From positions 1,798,001 to 1,862,000 of the forward strand of contig OZ242292.1 of NCBI GenBank assembly GCA_965207705.1: a DNA stretch of 64,000 nt. The letters run 5' to 3'. The notes below the pieces were generated by a model. That model ran no database searches. It was not told the origin of the DNA and saw nothing but the letters and a program-made list of their open reading frames with translations. The position numbers and the translations under genes were made by a program. Positions 9,989 through 18,604 of the stretch are shown here, piece by piece (the stretch's first letter is position 1; every line of letters begins with the position of its first letter). The DNA is from JAAOII01 sp965207705 (lineage in GTDB: Bacteria; Pseudomonadota; Gammaproteobacteria; CBDBNL01; JAAOII01).

Positions 9989-12900
9989 CTATATTTCGCT
10001 TTGGATTTGTTGCAAAGAATAGACATCGCCAATCTTGCCTTTTTCCAGCGCCAGAGTTAGCGATTGGGCGGCGCTCATCGTGGTGGTGTAGCTTATGTTT
10101 AGTCGTAATGCCTCAGTTCTTATGCTTGCTGAATCGGCTATTGAAGTGCGTCCTGCGGATGTATTTATTATGAGGTCTATTTCCTCGTTCTTAATCTTAT
10201 CAACAATATGCGGGCTGCCTTCGTAAACCTTATTGATTGTTTGGTGCTCCACTTGGTGGCTGGTAAGTTCTTTGGATGTGCCTGAAGTTGCCCATATATT
10301 AAAGCCCAAATCAATTAGCCGTTGCGCCAACACTGGAGCATCTTTTTTATCTGGGTCGCGCACACTTATAAAAGCATTTAATTTCTCACCCTGTTGAATC
10401 TTGTCGCGCAGAAGATGTATGTTCATACCTGCTGCTAAGCATGCCTTGTAAAATGCCTCTTCAAAGTCCTTGCCAATCCCCATTACCTCGCCAGTTGATT
10501 TCATTTCTGGTCCTAATATTGGGTCGGAACCTGGGAACTTGTTAAAAGGGAATACCGCTTCTTTTATTGCATAATATTGATGCGCTGGTTTATAGCGGGC
10601 GAGTTGTTCTGCGCTGAGTAAGTCCTTTAGCTTGCTTCCTAAAGCTACTTTAGTTGCGATGCGTGGCAATGAGATTCCTATTACTTTTGATATGAAGGGG
10701 GCGGTGCGCGAAGCGCGTGGATTGATTTCCAGCACATAAACTTGATTAGCGCGAATTGCAAATTGAATATTGATGAGTCCGCGCACTCCGAGCATCTCTG
10801 CCATTAGTTTGGTTTGGCGAGCCAGTTCTTTCATTATTTCTTCGCTGAGAGAGTAGGCGGGTAAACTACAAGATGAGTCGCCAGAGTGGACTCCCGCTTC
10901 TTCTATGTGTTGCATTATTCCGCCGATGAATGTTTCATCTCCATCAGTTACCGCATCAACATCAATTTCAATTGCCTTATCCAAATATTTATCAAGTAGA
11001 ATGGGGTTGTCTCCAGAGCTTACTAATGCCTCGGTAAGATAATATGCAAGTTCTTCATCATTGAATACGGTCTGCATTGATTGTCCTCCCAGCACAAAAG
11101 AAGGACGCACCACCAAAGGATAACCTATATTGCTGGCTTTTTGTAGTGCCTCTTCAACACTTGTGACTGTGGCATTTTGTGGCTGCTTTAGCCCTAATTT
11201 TTCTAAAATTACGCGAAACTCTTCTCTATCTTCGGTGCGATTAATTATCTCGCAGGAGGTGCCGGGGAAAGTAACTCCGCACTTACTTAATGGCTCCGCC
11301 AGTTTTAATGGGGTCTGTCCGCCATATTGGACTAAGACAGGGGGCATATTTTCTTTATACAGAATTTCCAATGTGTGTTCCAGAGTTAGCGGTTCAAAAT
11401 ATAATTTATCGGAAGTATCATAATCAGTGGATACCGTTTCTGGGTTGCAATTTACCATTATGGATTGAATGCCGCTTTCACGCACCGCTTGAGATACATG
11501 GACACAACAATAGTCAAATTCTATGCCTTGTCCTATGCGGTTTGGACCACTGCCGAGTATTACAATCTTGTCGGCGTCAGTTGGTTGTGATTCACATTCT
11601 TCATCATAAGTTGAATAGAGGTAGGCGCTGGAGGCGGCATATTCGCCAGCGCAAGAGTCCACTCTCTTATATACTGGGCGCACTCCAAGAGCATGTCTTG
11701 TTTCGCGGACTTCTTGTTCCGTTGTATCAAGTAATTGCCCTATCCTTTGGTCGCTGAAGCCCTGTTGCTTATAAGTTGTCATCATAGAGGCGTCTATGTT
11801 AGCCAAACTTTTGTTTTGCAATTCTTGCTCAAGAGTAATAAGTGATTGAATCTGAGCGAGAAACCAGGGGTCAATTTTGGATAATTGGTGAATTTCATCT
11901 AAGTCCCAACCAGCGCGAAACGACTCTGCTAAATATAGCAGACGATTCGCCCCTGCTGATTTTAGTTCACGCCTAAGGATTTCTTCTTGGCGGTCGCTGA
12001 TACCCTGTGCTGACGCCCGTTTGAGGATGGGGTCTAGCCCGCAGAGTCCAGTTTCTAAACTGCATAATGCCTTTTGTAATGATTCGTTAAAACATCTGCC
12101 TATTCCCATTACCTCGCCAATGGACTTCATCTGGGTAGTTAATCTATCATCAATTTTGGTGAACTTTTTGAAATCAAAACGCGGTATTTTGGTAACCACA
12201 TAGTCAATGCTTGGCTCAAAGGAAGCGGGAATGGCTCCGCCAGTTATTTCATTACGCAGTTCATCAAGGGTATAACCCAGAGCTAACTTTGTGGCGACTC
12301 TGGCGATGGGGAAGCCCGTTGCTTTGGAAGCAAGCGCTGATGAGCGAGAAACCCGCGGATTCATTTCTACCACTATTTGCTCGCCACTCTGCGGGTTTAC
12401 AGCAAACTGAACGTTGGCGCCGCCTGTTTCCACTCCAATCTCACGCAGCACTGCGATAGAACTATCCCTCATTTGTTGGTATTCTTTGTCTGTCAAGGTT
12501 TGCGCTGGCGCTACAGTTATAGAATCTCCAGTGTGAATTCCCATAGGGTCAAGGTTTTCAATTGAGCAGATAATAATACAATTATCTTTGTTATCCCGAA
12601 CTACTTCTAGTTCATATTCTTTCCATCCGAGTAAGGATTTATCAATTTGTATTTTTTTGACGGGGGATAGCTGAAAGCCGCGATGACAAATACTAACGAA
12701 TTCTTCCTGATTATATGCAATGCCGCCGCCACTTCCGCCTAAAGTAAACGAAGGGCGCACTATGGAAGGGAAACCCATTTCCTTGCCTATAGCAAGCGCT
12801 TCTTCCATAGAAGTGGCTACTGCCGCTTCTGGGGTTTTAAGTCCAATTTTGTCCATTGCTTGGGCAAACAGCTGGCGGTCTTCTGCTTTGTTTATGGTAT

Positions 12901-13255
12901 CTGGGCTAGCGCCTATTATTCTTACGTTATTTTCTGCTAAGTAATCCTGCAATGTCATTACTAAGTTCAGCGCGGTTTGTCCGCCCATAGTGGGTAGCAA
13001 TGCATCGGGCTTCTCTTTTTGGATAATCATTTTCAAGATATCCGGGTGTAATGGTTCAACATAAGTTACATCCGCCACTTCTGGGTCTGTCATTATTGTG
13101 GCAGGATTGGAGTTGACTAGTATGACCTTGCAATTTTCTTCTTGTAAGGCGCGACATGCTTGAGCGCCTGAATAATCAAACTCGCATGCTTGTCCTATGG
13201 TGATGGGACCAGAACCTATAAGCAGAACCTTGTTTATGTCCTTATTCTTTGGCAT
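9989..13255 (-). CDS. carB: Carbamoyl-phosphate synthase large subunit
   Basis: 1088 residues, normal for CarB. It makes carbamoyl phosphate from bicarbonate, ammonia (channelled from CarA) and two ATP, for arginine and pyrimidine synthesis. It opens MPKNKDINKVLLIGSGPITIGQ, the conserved first ATP-grasp half. The second half begins near residue 560 with KIVILGSGPNRIGQGIEFDY. The C-terminal MGS-like allosteric domain follows from about 940 (LNAFISVRDPDKK). The two ATP-grasp cores carry PSFTLGGSGGGIA and PSFVLGGQSMQTV. It lies 32 bp downstream of carA on the same strand, surely one operon. The OTCase that uses its product is nearby at 18596-19489. Confidence 0.98.
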   Translation of the reverse strand: MPKNKDINKVLLIGSGPITIGQACEFDYSGAQACRALQEENCKVILVNSNPATIMTDPEVADVTYVEPLHPDILKMIIQKEKPDALLPTMGGQTALNLVMTLQDYLAENNVRIIGASPDTINKAEDRQLFAQAMDKIGLKTPEAAVATSMEEALAIGKEMGFPSIVRPSFTLGGSGGGIAYNQEEFVSICHRGFQLSPVKKIQIDKSLLGWKEYELEVVRDNKDNCIIICSIENLDPMGIHTGDSITVAPAQTLTDKEYQQMRDSSIAVLREIGVETGGANVQFAVNPQSGEQIVVEMNPRVSRSSALASKATGFPIARVATKLALGYTLDELRNEITGGAIPASFEPSIDYVVTKIPRFDFKKFTKIDDRLTTQMKSIGEVMGIGRCFNESLQKALCSLETGLCGLDPILKRASAQGISDRQEEILRRELKSAGANRLLYLAESFRAGWDLDEIHQLSKIDPWFLAQIQSLITLEQELQNKSLANIDASMMTTYKQQGFSDQRIGQLLDTTEQEVRETRHALGVRPVYKRVDSCAGEYAASSAYLYSTYDEECESQPTDADKIVILGSGPNRIGQGIEFDYCCVHVSQAVRESGIQSIMVNCNPETVSTDYDTSDKLYFEPLTLEHTLEILYKENMPPVLVQYGGQTPLKLAEPLSKCGVTFPGTSCEIINRTEDREEFRVILEKLGLKQPQNATVTSVEEALQKASNIGYPLVVRPSFVLGGQSMQTVFNDEELAYYLTEALVSSGDNPILLDKYLDKAIEIDVDAVTDGDETFIGGIMQHIEEAGVHSGDSSCSLPAYSLSEEIMKELARQTKLMAEMLGVRGLINIQFAIRANQVYVLEINPRASRTAPFISKVIGISLPRIATKVALGSKLKDLLSAEQLARYKPAHQYYAIKEAVFPFNKFPGSDPILGPEMKSTGEVMGIGKDFEEAFYKACLAAGMNIHLLRDKIQQGEKLNAFISVRDPDKKDAPVLAQRLIDLGFNIWATSGTSKELTSHQVEHQTINKVYEGSPHIVDKIKNEEIDLIINTSAGRTSIADSASIRTEALRLNISYTTTMSAAQSLTLALEKGKIGDVYSLQQIQSEI

Positions 13256-13287
13256 GATAATGTTAGAGGGGTTTTAGCGGCTATGAT

Positions 13288-14598
13288 TTAACTGTTATGT
13301 TTTAGCGGGGATTGCTTTATCAGTTGGATGAAACTGGTAAATACTTCTGTTATGTCGTGGGGACCTGGGCTTGCCTCTGGATGTCCTTGAAAGCCGATTG
13401 CTGGCTTATCCGTAAGTTCTATTCCTTGGATGCTATTATCAAATAAAGAGCGATGGGTTACGCGGATGTTTGATGGCAAGGATGCTTCATCTAAAGTGAA
13501 GTTATGGTTCTGACTTGTTATAGCTACCGTGTTATCTTTTTCGCGGCGAACTGGATGATTAGCGCCGTGATGTCCGAACTTCATCTTTTGTGATTTGGCA
13601 TTAACTGCTATGCCTAACAATTGTTGCCCCAAGCATATCCCCAGTAGGGGTATGCTTTGTTGCAGAAAGAACTTGATATCTTCAATAACTTTTTTGCAGG
13701 TTTCAGGGTCGCCAGGACCATTGGAAATAAGCACTCCGTCTGCTTGGTGTTGATTAATTAAATTCTGCGCCTTGCAATCATAAGGGACTAAAGTAACCTT
13801 GCATCCTTGCTCCTTCAATAATCTAAGAATATTGCTCTTTACTCCACAGTCGTAAACTAATATATGGGGGGAGAGTTCTGAATTATTTTCTGAATTATTT
13901 TCTGATTCTGAGTGGCTCCAGTCGCCAAGGTCCTCTTGCCATAATTGAGTGTTGCCGCAAGATGCTAATTGCGCCAAATTATTACTGCTAATAGGAGGCG
14001 TGCGCCGCGCTTGTTCAATCGCCTGTTGCGCTGCTTTACTTTCTTCTTCATCGCCGCCTTCAAAGCTGATAATGCAGCTATTTTGGCAGCCGTGGTCGCG
14101 CAGTTTGCGAGTAAGCAGGCGAGTGTCTACATTTGTTATGGCGGCGCATTTGTTCTTGATGAGAAACTCTTCAAAGGAACGAGTAGCGCGATAATTGGAA
14201 TAGAGCGGGCTGACATTGCGAAAAACCAATCCTGCAGCATGAATGCGTGTGGACTCATAATCCTCGTCATTGACTCCTACATTTCCTATATGAGGGCAGG
14301 TAAAAGTGATGATTTGTCCAGAGTATGAAGGGTCTGTCATAATCTCCTGATAGCCGCACATTGAGGTATTAAATACCAGTTCGCCTCCTATATATGTGGG
14401 AGGTGTATGCGCAGGAGGGACATTAGCTTTTGTTCGGGGGGCGTTTGCGCCTTGAGTGTTCCCCCCTTGAGTGTTCCCCCCTTGAGTGTTCCCCCCTTGA
14501 GGGGGTATATCAGAGGTGTTTATCTCAGGGCAATATCCATAAGAATAGCCGCACAGGTGGGTGCCATCGGCAAGCCCTATAACAGCTCTGCGCCTCAT
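13288..14598 (-). CDS. carA: Carbamoyl-phosphate synthase small (glutaminase) subunit with repeat insertion
   Basis: 436 residues, longer than the usual 370-390. CarA hydrolyses glutamine and passes ammonia to CarB. The class I amidotransferase domain is intact: nucleophile Cys in PLLGICLGQQLLG, and catalytic His and Glu in GFQGHPEASPGP. The extra length sits in two places. One is an insertion near residues 25-60, between the N-terminal GYSYGYCPE and GELVFNTSMCGYQEI; it contains repeated GGNTQ units coded by perfect 15-bp DNA repeats. The other is a Ser/Asn/Glu-rich piece (SESENNSENNSEL) just before the amidotransferase domain. The start MRRRAVIGLADGT fits the family. The gene precedes carB in an operon. 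Confidence 0.97.
   Translation of the reverse strand: MRRRAVIGLADGTHLCGYSYGYCPEINTSDIPPQGGNTQGGNTQGGNTQGANAPRTKANVPPAHTPPTYIGGELVFNTSMCGYQEIMTDPSYSGQIITFTCPHIGNVGVNDEDYESTRIHAAGLVFRNVSPLYSNYRATRSFEEFLIKNKCAAITNVDTRLLTRKLRDHGCQNSCIISFEGGDEEESKAAQQAIEQARRTPPISSNNLAQLASCGNTQLWQEDLGDWSHSESENNSENNSELSPHILVYDCGVKSNILRLLKEQGCKVTLVPYDCKAQNLINQHQADGVLISNGPGDPETCKKVIEDIKFFLQQSIPLLGICLGQQLLGIAVNAKSQKMKFGHHGANHPVRREKDNTVAITSQNHNFTLDEASLPSNIRVTHRSLFDNSIQGIELTDKPAIGFQGHPEASPGPHDITEVFTSFIQLIKQSPLKHNS
14451..14500. repeat. 15-bp minisatellite inside carA
   Basis: CTTGAGTGTTCCCCC is repeated exactly three times (14451-14465, 14466-14480, 14481-14495) and then starts a fourth, partial copy. On the minus strand this encodes the GGNTQ units. 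It lies within an otherwise conserved enzyme. Confidence 0.9.
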
Positions 14599-14711
14599 GT
14601 TATGCAGTTGGTTATGCAGCTGGGTTTATTAACTAAACGAGAGCGGAAGAAAAATCTATCCGAATTAAAATATTGCGTCCAGTATAAATTAGTGATATGT
14701 TTGTATATCAG
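14599..14711. other. Spacer between rpmG and carA
   Basis: 113 bp that should hold the carA promoter. Two short direct repeats (GTTATGCAG plus T/C TGG) lie just upstream of the carA start. No clear promoter or terminator could be read. Confidence 0.35.
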
Positions 14712-14873
14712 TCACTTAATTTTAGCTTCCGTATAAACAACGTGTTTACGGACTACTGGGTCATATTTTTTGAAACTGAGTTTTTCCTGTCCATTGGGGG
14801 CTTTTTTGTTCTTTTTAGTAACATAATAGTGTCCGGTTTTGGCGGATGATACAAGTTTTACTTTTTCACGCAT
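14712..14873 (-). CDS. rpmG: 50S ribosomal protein L33
   Basis: A 53-residue protein read from the reverse strand. It begins MREKVKLVSSAKTGHYYVTK and ends with the family-typical KKYDPVVRKHVVYTEAKIK. It is a small basic component of the large ribosomal subunit. The zinc-binding cysteines of the other L33 type are absent, as in E. coli L33. It follows rpmB directly, the usual rpmB-rpmG order. Confidence 0.95.
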   Translation of the reverse strand: MREKVKLVSSAKTGHYYVTKKNKKAPNGQEKLSFKKYDPVVRKHVVYTEAKIK

Positions 14874-14879
14874 AATAAT

Positions 14880-15158
14880 TTACTCTGTTTGTGTGGCGCC
14901 CTCGCTCTTGAGGGCTTCAAATTTTTTAATCTTAGAATTATTTTCAAGCGCATCTATTACTGCCTCAATACCATATTTATCTATGATACGGATTCCTTTG
15001 GCGCTGACTTTTAATTTAATGAATTTCTCACGGGTTGGGTGCCAGAATCTGTGAGAATGCAGATTCGGCAAGAATCGCTTGCGATTCCTATTATTAGCAT
15101 GAGAAACACTATTGCCCGCTAAGGGCAATTTACCTGTTACTTCGCATCTTTTGGTCAT
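14880..15158 (-). CDS. rpmB: 50S ribosomal protein L28
   Basis: 92 residues. The conserved start MTKRCEVTGKLPLAGNSVSHA and the core NRKRFLPNLHSHRFWHP with KLKVSAKGIRIIDKYG identify L28 of the large ribosomal subunit. The C-terminal tail (EALKSEGATQTE) makes it about 14 residues longer than the E. coli protein. It ends 6 bp before rpmG starts, so the two are co-transcribed. It is divergent from hisI. Confidence 0.95.
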   Translation of the reverse strand: MTKRCEVTGKLPLAGNSVSHANNRNRKRFLPNLHSHRFWHPTREKFIKLKVSAKGIRIIDKYGIEAVIDALENNSKIKKFEALKSEGATQTE

Positions 15159-15167
15159 ATCTTTACC

Positions 15168-15196
15168 TTATAAATTGTAATTGTATTGATTATAAT
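15168..15196 (+). promoter_or_regulatory. Possible sigma70-type promoter of the hisI-tat operon
   Basis: TATAAT at 15191-15196 with TTATAA at 15168-15173 and a 17-bp spacer. The implied start at about 15203 is just ahead of the GTG start at 15212. The -35 is poor. Confidence 0.4.
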
Positions 15197-15211
15197 ATAA
15201 AATGTCTATGA

Positions 15212-15580
15212 GTGAATATTAAATCTTCTTTTTTGGAAACAATTTCTTGGGATTCTAAGGGATTGGTCCCAGCTATTGTTCAATGTGATGAAACTCAACG
15301 AGTTTTAATGTTTGCTTGGATGAGTCGCGAGTCGTTGTTGCGCACTATAAAAGAGCAACGGACGGTGTTTTGGTCTCGTTCACGTGGCGAGTTGTGGTTT
15401 AAAGGGGATACTTCTGGCTCGGTGCAGCAGGTTAGAGAAATAAAAATTGATTGTGATAACGATTGCTTGCTGATAAAGGTCGAGCAGTTGGGGACGGGGG
15501 CGTGCCACACTGGCAAAGAGACCTGTTTTTTTAGAATATTAGATAATGATGGCAATGATTGGTATGAAGAAAGAAATTAG
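15212..15580 (+). CDS. hisI: Phosphoribosyl-AMP cyclohydrolase
   Basis: 122 residues. The enzyme opens the adenine ring of phosphoribosyl-AMP, the third step of histidine synthesis, and is zinc- and magnesium-dependent. Diagnostic sequences are VLMFAWMSRESLLRT, TVFWSRSRGELWFKGDTSG, the IDCDNDCLL metal site and the GACHTGKETCFFR cysteines, all present. The start is a GTG; the ATG four bases upstream is in another frame and stops at once. It overlaps hisE by up to 35 bp. As in Pseudomonas and relatives, it stands as a separate gene ahead of hisE and tatABC rather than fused to hisE. Confidence 0.95.
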   Translation: MNIKSSFLETISWDSKGLVPAIVQCDETQRVLMFAWMSRESLLRTIKEQRTVFWSRSRGELWFKGDTSGSVQQVREIKIDCDNDCLLIKVEQLGTGACHTGKETCFFRILDNDGNDWYEERN

Positions 15581-16136
15581 TTTTGAGGTAATCTTTACGG
15601 TAGAGGGCATTTTAAAAGAACGGCTGCGGATTATGCCGCAAGGGTCTTATGCAACCCGTTTGTTTAGTAGCGGGATGAGTAAAATACTTGATAAATTAGG
15701 TGAGGAGGTTACAGAATTAATGGTTGCGGTTATTTGGGGCAGAACGCGAGACGTGACTAATGAGGCAGCAGATGCTTGTTTTCATTTGATGTTATTTATG
15801 ACTTATATGAATTTGCGGATGGATAAGGTGTTGCCTTCAGATGATGAGATAAAACAACATATAGCAGAGGGTAATTCCTCAGAGGGCTTTGACAAAGAAA
15901 AGTTAATGTCTGCGGCTGGGCAAAACTGTGCTATGTTAATATTCTTATCTAATGCGGCGCGTTCTAATGCTGAGAGGTTGGATGAGTTAACCGATAGAGC
16001 GCGGCAATTATTTATGAATATAATTATTCTGTGTTTAAGTAGAAATGTCAACTTTGAACAGGTGGCAGCAGAGCTTGAATCAAGAATGAAAGTGAGCGTG
16101 GGACATAGTAATGATAACGGTGAAGTTGTTCATTAA
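15546..16136 (+). CDS. hisE: Phosphoribosyl-ATP pyrophosphatase, double length
   Basis: 196 residues against about 105-110 for ordinary HisE, which removes pyrophosphate from phosphoribosyl-ATP in histidine synthesis. The N-terminal half is a full HisE/MazG-like helical unit: GSYATRLFSSGMSKIL, then LGEEVTELMVAV and NEAADACFHLMLFM, which carry the metal-binding acidic residues. The C-terminal half (about 115-190) looks like a second, decayed copy: SNAERLDELTDRARQLFMNI and SRNVNFEQVAAELESRM match the last helices of HisE but lack the EExxE site. In-frame ATGs at 15549, 15555 and 15564 are equally possible starts; all overlap hisI. Confidence 0.85.
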   Translation: MMAMIGMKKEISFEVIFTVEGILKERLRIMPQGSYATRLFSSGMSKILDKLGEEVTELMVAVIWGRTRDVTNEAADACFHLMLFMTYMNLRMDKVLPSDDEIKQHIAEGNSSEGFDKEKLMSAAGQNCAMLIFLSNAARSNAERLDELTDRARQLFMNIIILCLSRNVNFEQVAAELESRMKVSVGHSNDNGEVVH

Positions 16137-16177
16137 TTGATGTCATTTTTTGGATTAACTAATAGGTATATGTAGAT

Positions 16178-16495
16178 ATGGGCGGTATAAGTTTGTGGCA
16201 AATACTTGTCATTCTTTTGGTGATAGTATTATTGTTTGGTATGGGGAAACTTCCCTCAATAGCCAAAGAGCTTGGCAAGGCAATCAAGGGCTTTCGCAAT
16301 TCTGTGGATGGGTCTGTGGAAGGAGATGATGCTTCATCTTCTGATGCTTCTAAGCTAAAGAAGAAGCAAAGCAAGACAGGGCAGCCAAGCAAGTCAGGTA
16401 AGCCAAGCAAGTCAGGAAGTCAGAAAAAAAATCTTTCTTCCAGCAGCAAGAAGCCAGACAAAAAATTGGGCAAAAAGCCAGGCAAGAAGAAATAG
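16178..16495 (+). CDS. tatA: Sec-independent translocase subunit TatA
   Basis: 105 residues. One N-terminal membrane helix (ISLWQILVILLVIVLLFG) is followed by the amphipathic helix KLPSIAKELGKAIKGFRNSV, the hallmark of TatA, which forms the pore for folded twin-arginine substrates. The C-terminal half is an unstructured Lys/Ser-rich tail with repeated KSGKPSKSG units. The gene order hisI-hisE-tatA is typical of gammaproteobacteria, but tatB comes only after an inserted methyltransferase gene. Confidence 0.93.
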   Translation: MGGISLWQILVILLVIVLLFGMGKLPSIAKELGKAIKGFRNSVDGSVEGDDASSSDASKLKKKQSKTGQPSKSGKPSKSGSQKKNLSSSSKKPDKKLGKKPGKKK

Positions 16496-16530
16496 TGCTT
16501 CTTCGCAAGAATGGAAGCAGAGGTTAATAA

Positions 16531-17544
16531 GTGAGTAATCTTAATGTAAAAAATAGGACTGTATTTTGCTGGGATAACCTTGATATACTAAAGGGCATAA
16601 ACTCCGAAAGTATAGATTTGATATACTTAGATCCCCCATTTAATAAGAATAAAACCTTTACAGCTCCTATTGATTCAGATGCAGAGGGAGCAGATTTTAA
16701 GGATATATTTACCCTTGAGGATATAAAAGACGAGTGGGCAGAAACTATAAAGGAGGATAATGAAAGGTTATATGCTTTATTAGAAGCCACTAAGATTTTA
16801 GAAGGGAAAAAGAATTATAACTATTGCTACCTTTGCTATATGGGTATAAGATTAATGGAGATGCGAAGGATATTGAAACCTACTGGTAGCATATATCTGC
16901 ATTGTGACCAGAAAATGTCTCATTATCTAAAACTGCTTATGGATTGTCTCTTTGGAGAAAAGAATTTTAGAAATGAAATAATATGGTGTTATACAGGACC
17001 AGGATCGCCCGGCTCTCGCCAATTCCCAAGAAAATCAGATACCATATTTTGGTATTCTAAAGGAGCAACATGGACTTTTAATGGAGATAGTATAAGAGTG
17101 CCATATAAAAAAGCAAATCAAACACTTGTGAAAAGAATGTCATCAACAGGAACACTAACAAAGGAATTGAATGATGAATATAATACACGAGGTAAAATAC
17201 CTGAAAATTGGTGGAATATAAGAATAGCCGCAAGAAGTAAATCTGAATATACGGGCTACCCCACACAGAAACCTTTATCTCTATTAGAAAGAATTATAAA
17301 AACAAGCAGTAATAAAGGAGATGTTGTATTAGATCCTTTCTGCGGTTGTGCTACTACTTGTGCAGCTGCTGAAAAATTAGAGCGCAAATGGATTGGCGTA
17401 GATTTATCATATAAGGCGTTTGAATTAGTGAAAATAAGATTGGAAAAGGAAATATACCCTGATTTATTTGACCCTGATAAATCCCCTATATTTAAGAACG
17501 CAATACCTAAAAGAACGGATGTAGATAGAAATAAAAAAATATGA
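16531..17544 (+). CDS. DNA methyltransferase, beta class (N6-A or N4-C), inside the tat operon
   Basis: 337 residues. The catalytic motif IV DPPF lies at residues 34-37 (IYLDPPFNKNKTF). The AdoMet-binding motif I comes near the C-terminus, DPFCGCAT at about 268-275, followed by KWIGVDLS. This order, motif IV first and the target-recognition region between, is the beta class of Pfam N6_N4_Mtase. It methylates adenine N6 or cytosine N4 in DNA. The start is a GTG with a GAGG-like site upstream. No restriction gene is adjacent, so it is either solitary or the survivor of a lost system. It sits 35 bp after tatA and 69 bp before tatB, interrupting a conserved cluster, which suggests acquisition by transfer. 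Its base composition looks more AT-rich than its neighbours. Confidence 0.9.
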   Translation: MSNLNVKNRTVFCWDNLDILKGINSESIDLIYLDPPFNKNKTFTAPIDSDAEGADFKDIFTLEDIKDEWAETIKEDNERLYALLEATKILEGKKNYNYCYLCYMGIRLMEMRRILKPTGSIYLHCDQKMSHYLKLLMDCLFGEKNFRNEIIWCYTGPGSPGSRQFPRKSDTIFWYSKGATWTFNGDSIRVPYKKANQTLVKRMSSTGTLTKELNDEYNTRGKIPENWWNIRIAARSKSEYTGYPTQKPLSLLERIIKTSSNKGDVVLDPFCGCATTCAAAEKLERKWIGVDLSYKAFELVKIRLEKEIYPDLFDPDKSPIFKNAIPKRTDVDRNKKI

Positions 17545-17613
17545 AGCAGGCGAATAAAAGAATAAGGAAACAACACCATATAAAGGTGTATAACGATAGA
17601 GGGCAGAGCAAAT

Positions 17614-17883
17614 ATGGGCTCTATTGGTTTTTTTGAGATTCTACTGGTCTTAACAGTTGCCCTACTGGTATTGGGACCAGCTAAACTATTAGTTGCTGCG
17701 CGCTATATGGGATTGACGGTTCGCAAGGGGAGAAGTTTTTATACTAAGGTTATTGATGAGTTTGACAAGCAATTGCGTTTGGATGAGACCATTAAGAATA
17801 GCGGAAAAAACGGTGAAAAAAGTAATCCCCAAAATAACGAAGGGAAAAAGGCGGATTCCTCTAATGACAACAAAGCCACATGA
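17614..17883 (+). CDS. tatB: Sec-independent translocase subunit TatB
   Basis: 89 residues. An N-terminal helix with the TatB-type MGSIGFFEILLVLTVALLVLGPAKL is followed by an amphipathic and then charged region. TatB with TatC forms the receptor for twin-arginine signal peptides. It is shorter than E. coli TatB (171). The gene overlaps tatC by 20 bp if tatC starts at 17864. It is separated from tatA by the inserted methyltransferase gene, and its expression may depend on read-through from that gene. Confidence 0.9.
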   Translation: MGSIGFFEILLVLTVALLVLGPAKLLVAARYMGLTVRKGRSFYTKVIDEFDKQLRLDETIKNSGKNGEKSNPQNNEGKKADSSNDNKAT

Positions 17884-18604
17884 CTACATGACTTCCTCTC
17901 TCCCCATCCTTGAGCATCTTGCTGAATTACGGCGCCGGTGTTTTATCATAGTCGGCATCTGGTTGTTGTTGTTCATCGTCTGCGCTTATTTTGCGGGGGA
18001 ACTATATTCTTTAATTGCAGCCCCATTAATAGACAAATTGCCTCAAGGGGGAGCATTGGTTGCAGTTGATGTTGCCTCTCCTTTTATTGCGCCGCTAAAA
18101 CTTGCTGCCTTTATATCGCTTTTCATCGCAATGCCTTTGGCAATTCAGCAGATTTGGTATTTTGTGGCGCCAGGACTTTATGTTAAAGAGAAGCGCTTGG
18201 TAGTATATCTTTTGTTATCTACGATGGCGTTATTTTATTTAGGGGTGCTTTTTGTGTACTTTATACTTATCCCCTTGACGTTGGATTTTTTCTATCGCAT
18301 AGCTCCTGATGGGGTGCAAATAATGACAGATATCAATAGATACCTGAATTTTATTTTACGTCTTAGCATTGTGTTTGGTTTAGCTTTTGAACTTCCGATT
18401 GCCATTTTTGTGCTGGTGCGATTTGGCTTGGTGAAACTATCAACCTTGCGACATAATCGCCGCTATATTGTTGTGGGATGTTTTATTGCGGCTATGTTGC
18501 TAACTCCGCCAGATATATTTTCTCAGGTTTTATTGGCTATTCCTATGTGCCTGCTTTATGAGGTGGGAATATTATTATCTGCCTGGAAAGTTAAATCAGA
18601 ATAG
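17864..18604 (+). CDS. tatC: Sec-independent translocase subunit TatC
   Basis: About 246 residues with six membrane helices. TatC recognises the twin-arginine signal. Family signatures are ILEHLAELRRR at the N-terminus, DVASPFIAPLKLAAF, FVAPGLYVKEKRLV, PDGVQIMTDINRYLNFI and MLLTPPDIFSQVLLAIPM. The frame is open upstream to 17753, but the family starts just before the EHLAELRRR block, so ATG 17864 (or 17888) is chosen. It overlaps tatB by 20 bp at the 5' side and meets the convergent argF with a 9-bp overlap at the 3' side. Confidence 0.95.
   Translation: MTTKPHDYMTSSLPILEHLAELRRRCFIIVGIWLLLFIVCAYFAGELYSLIAAPLIDKLPQGGALVAVDVASPFIAPLKLAAFISLFIAMPLAIQQIWYFVAPGLYVKEKRLVVYLLLSTMALFYLGVLFVYFILIPLTLDFFYRIAPDGVQIMTDINRYLNFILRLSIVFGLAFELPIAIFVLVRFGLVKLSTLRHNRRYIVVGCFIAAMLLTPPDIFSQVLLAIPMCLLYEVGILLSAWKVKSE

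Noticed and set aside
14407..14736. A 109-codon plus-strand frame with SVPPL repeats
   Set aside because: It is the complement of the carA minisatellite; no independent support.
17753..17863. N-terminal extension of TatC
   Set aside because: It lies within tatB and lacks family similarity; the TatC family begins at about 17864-17888.
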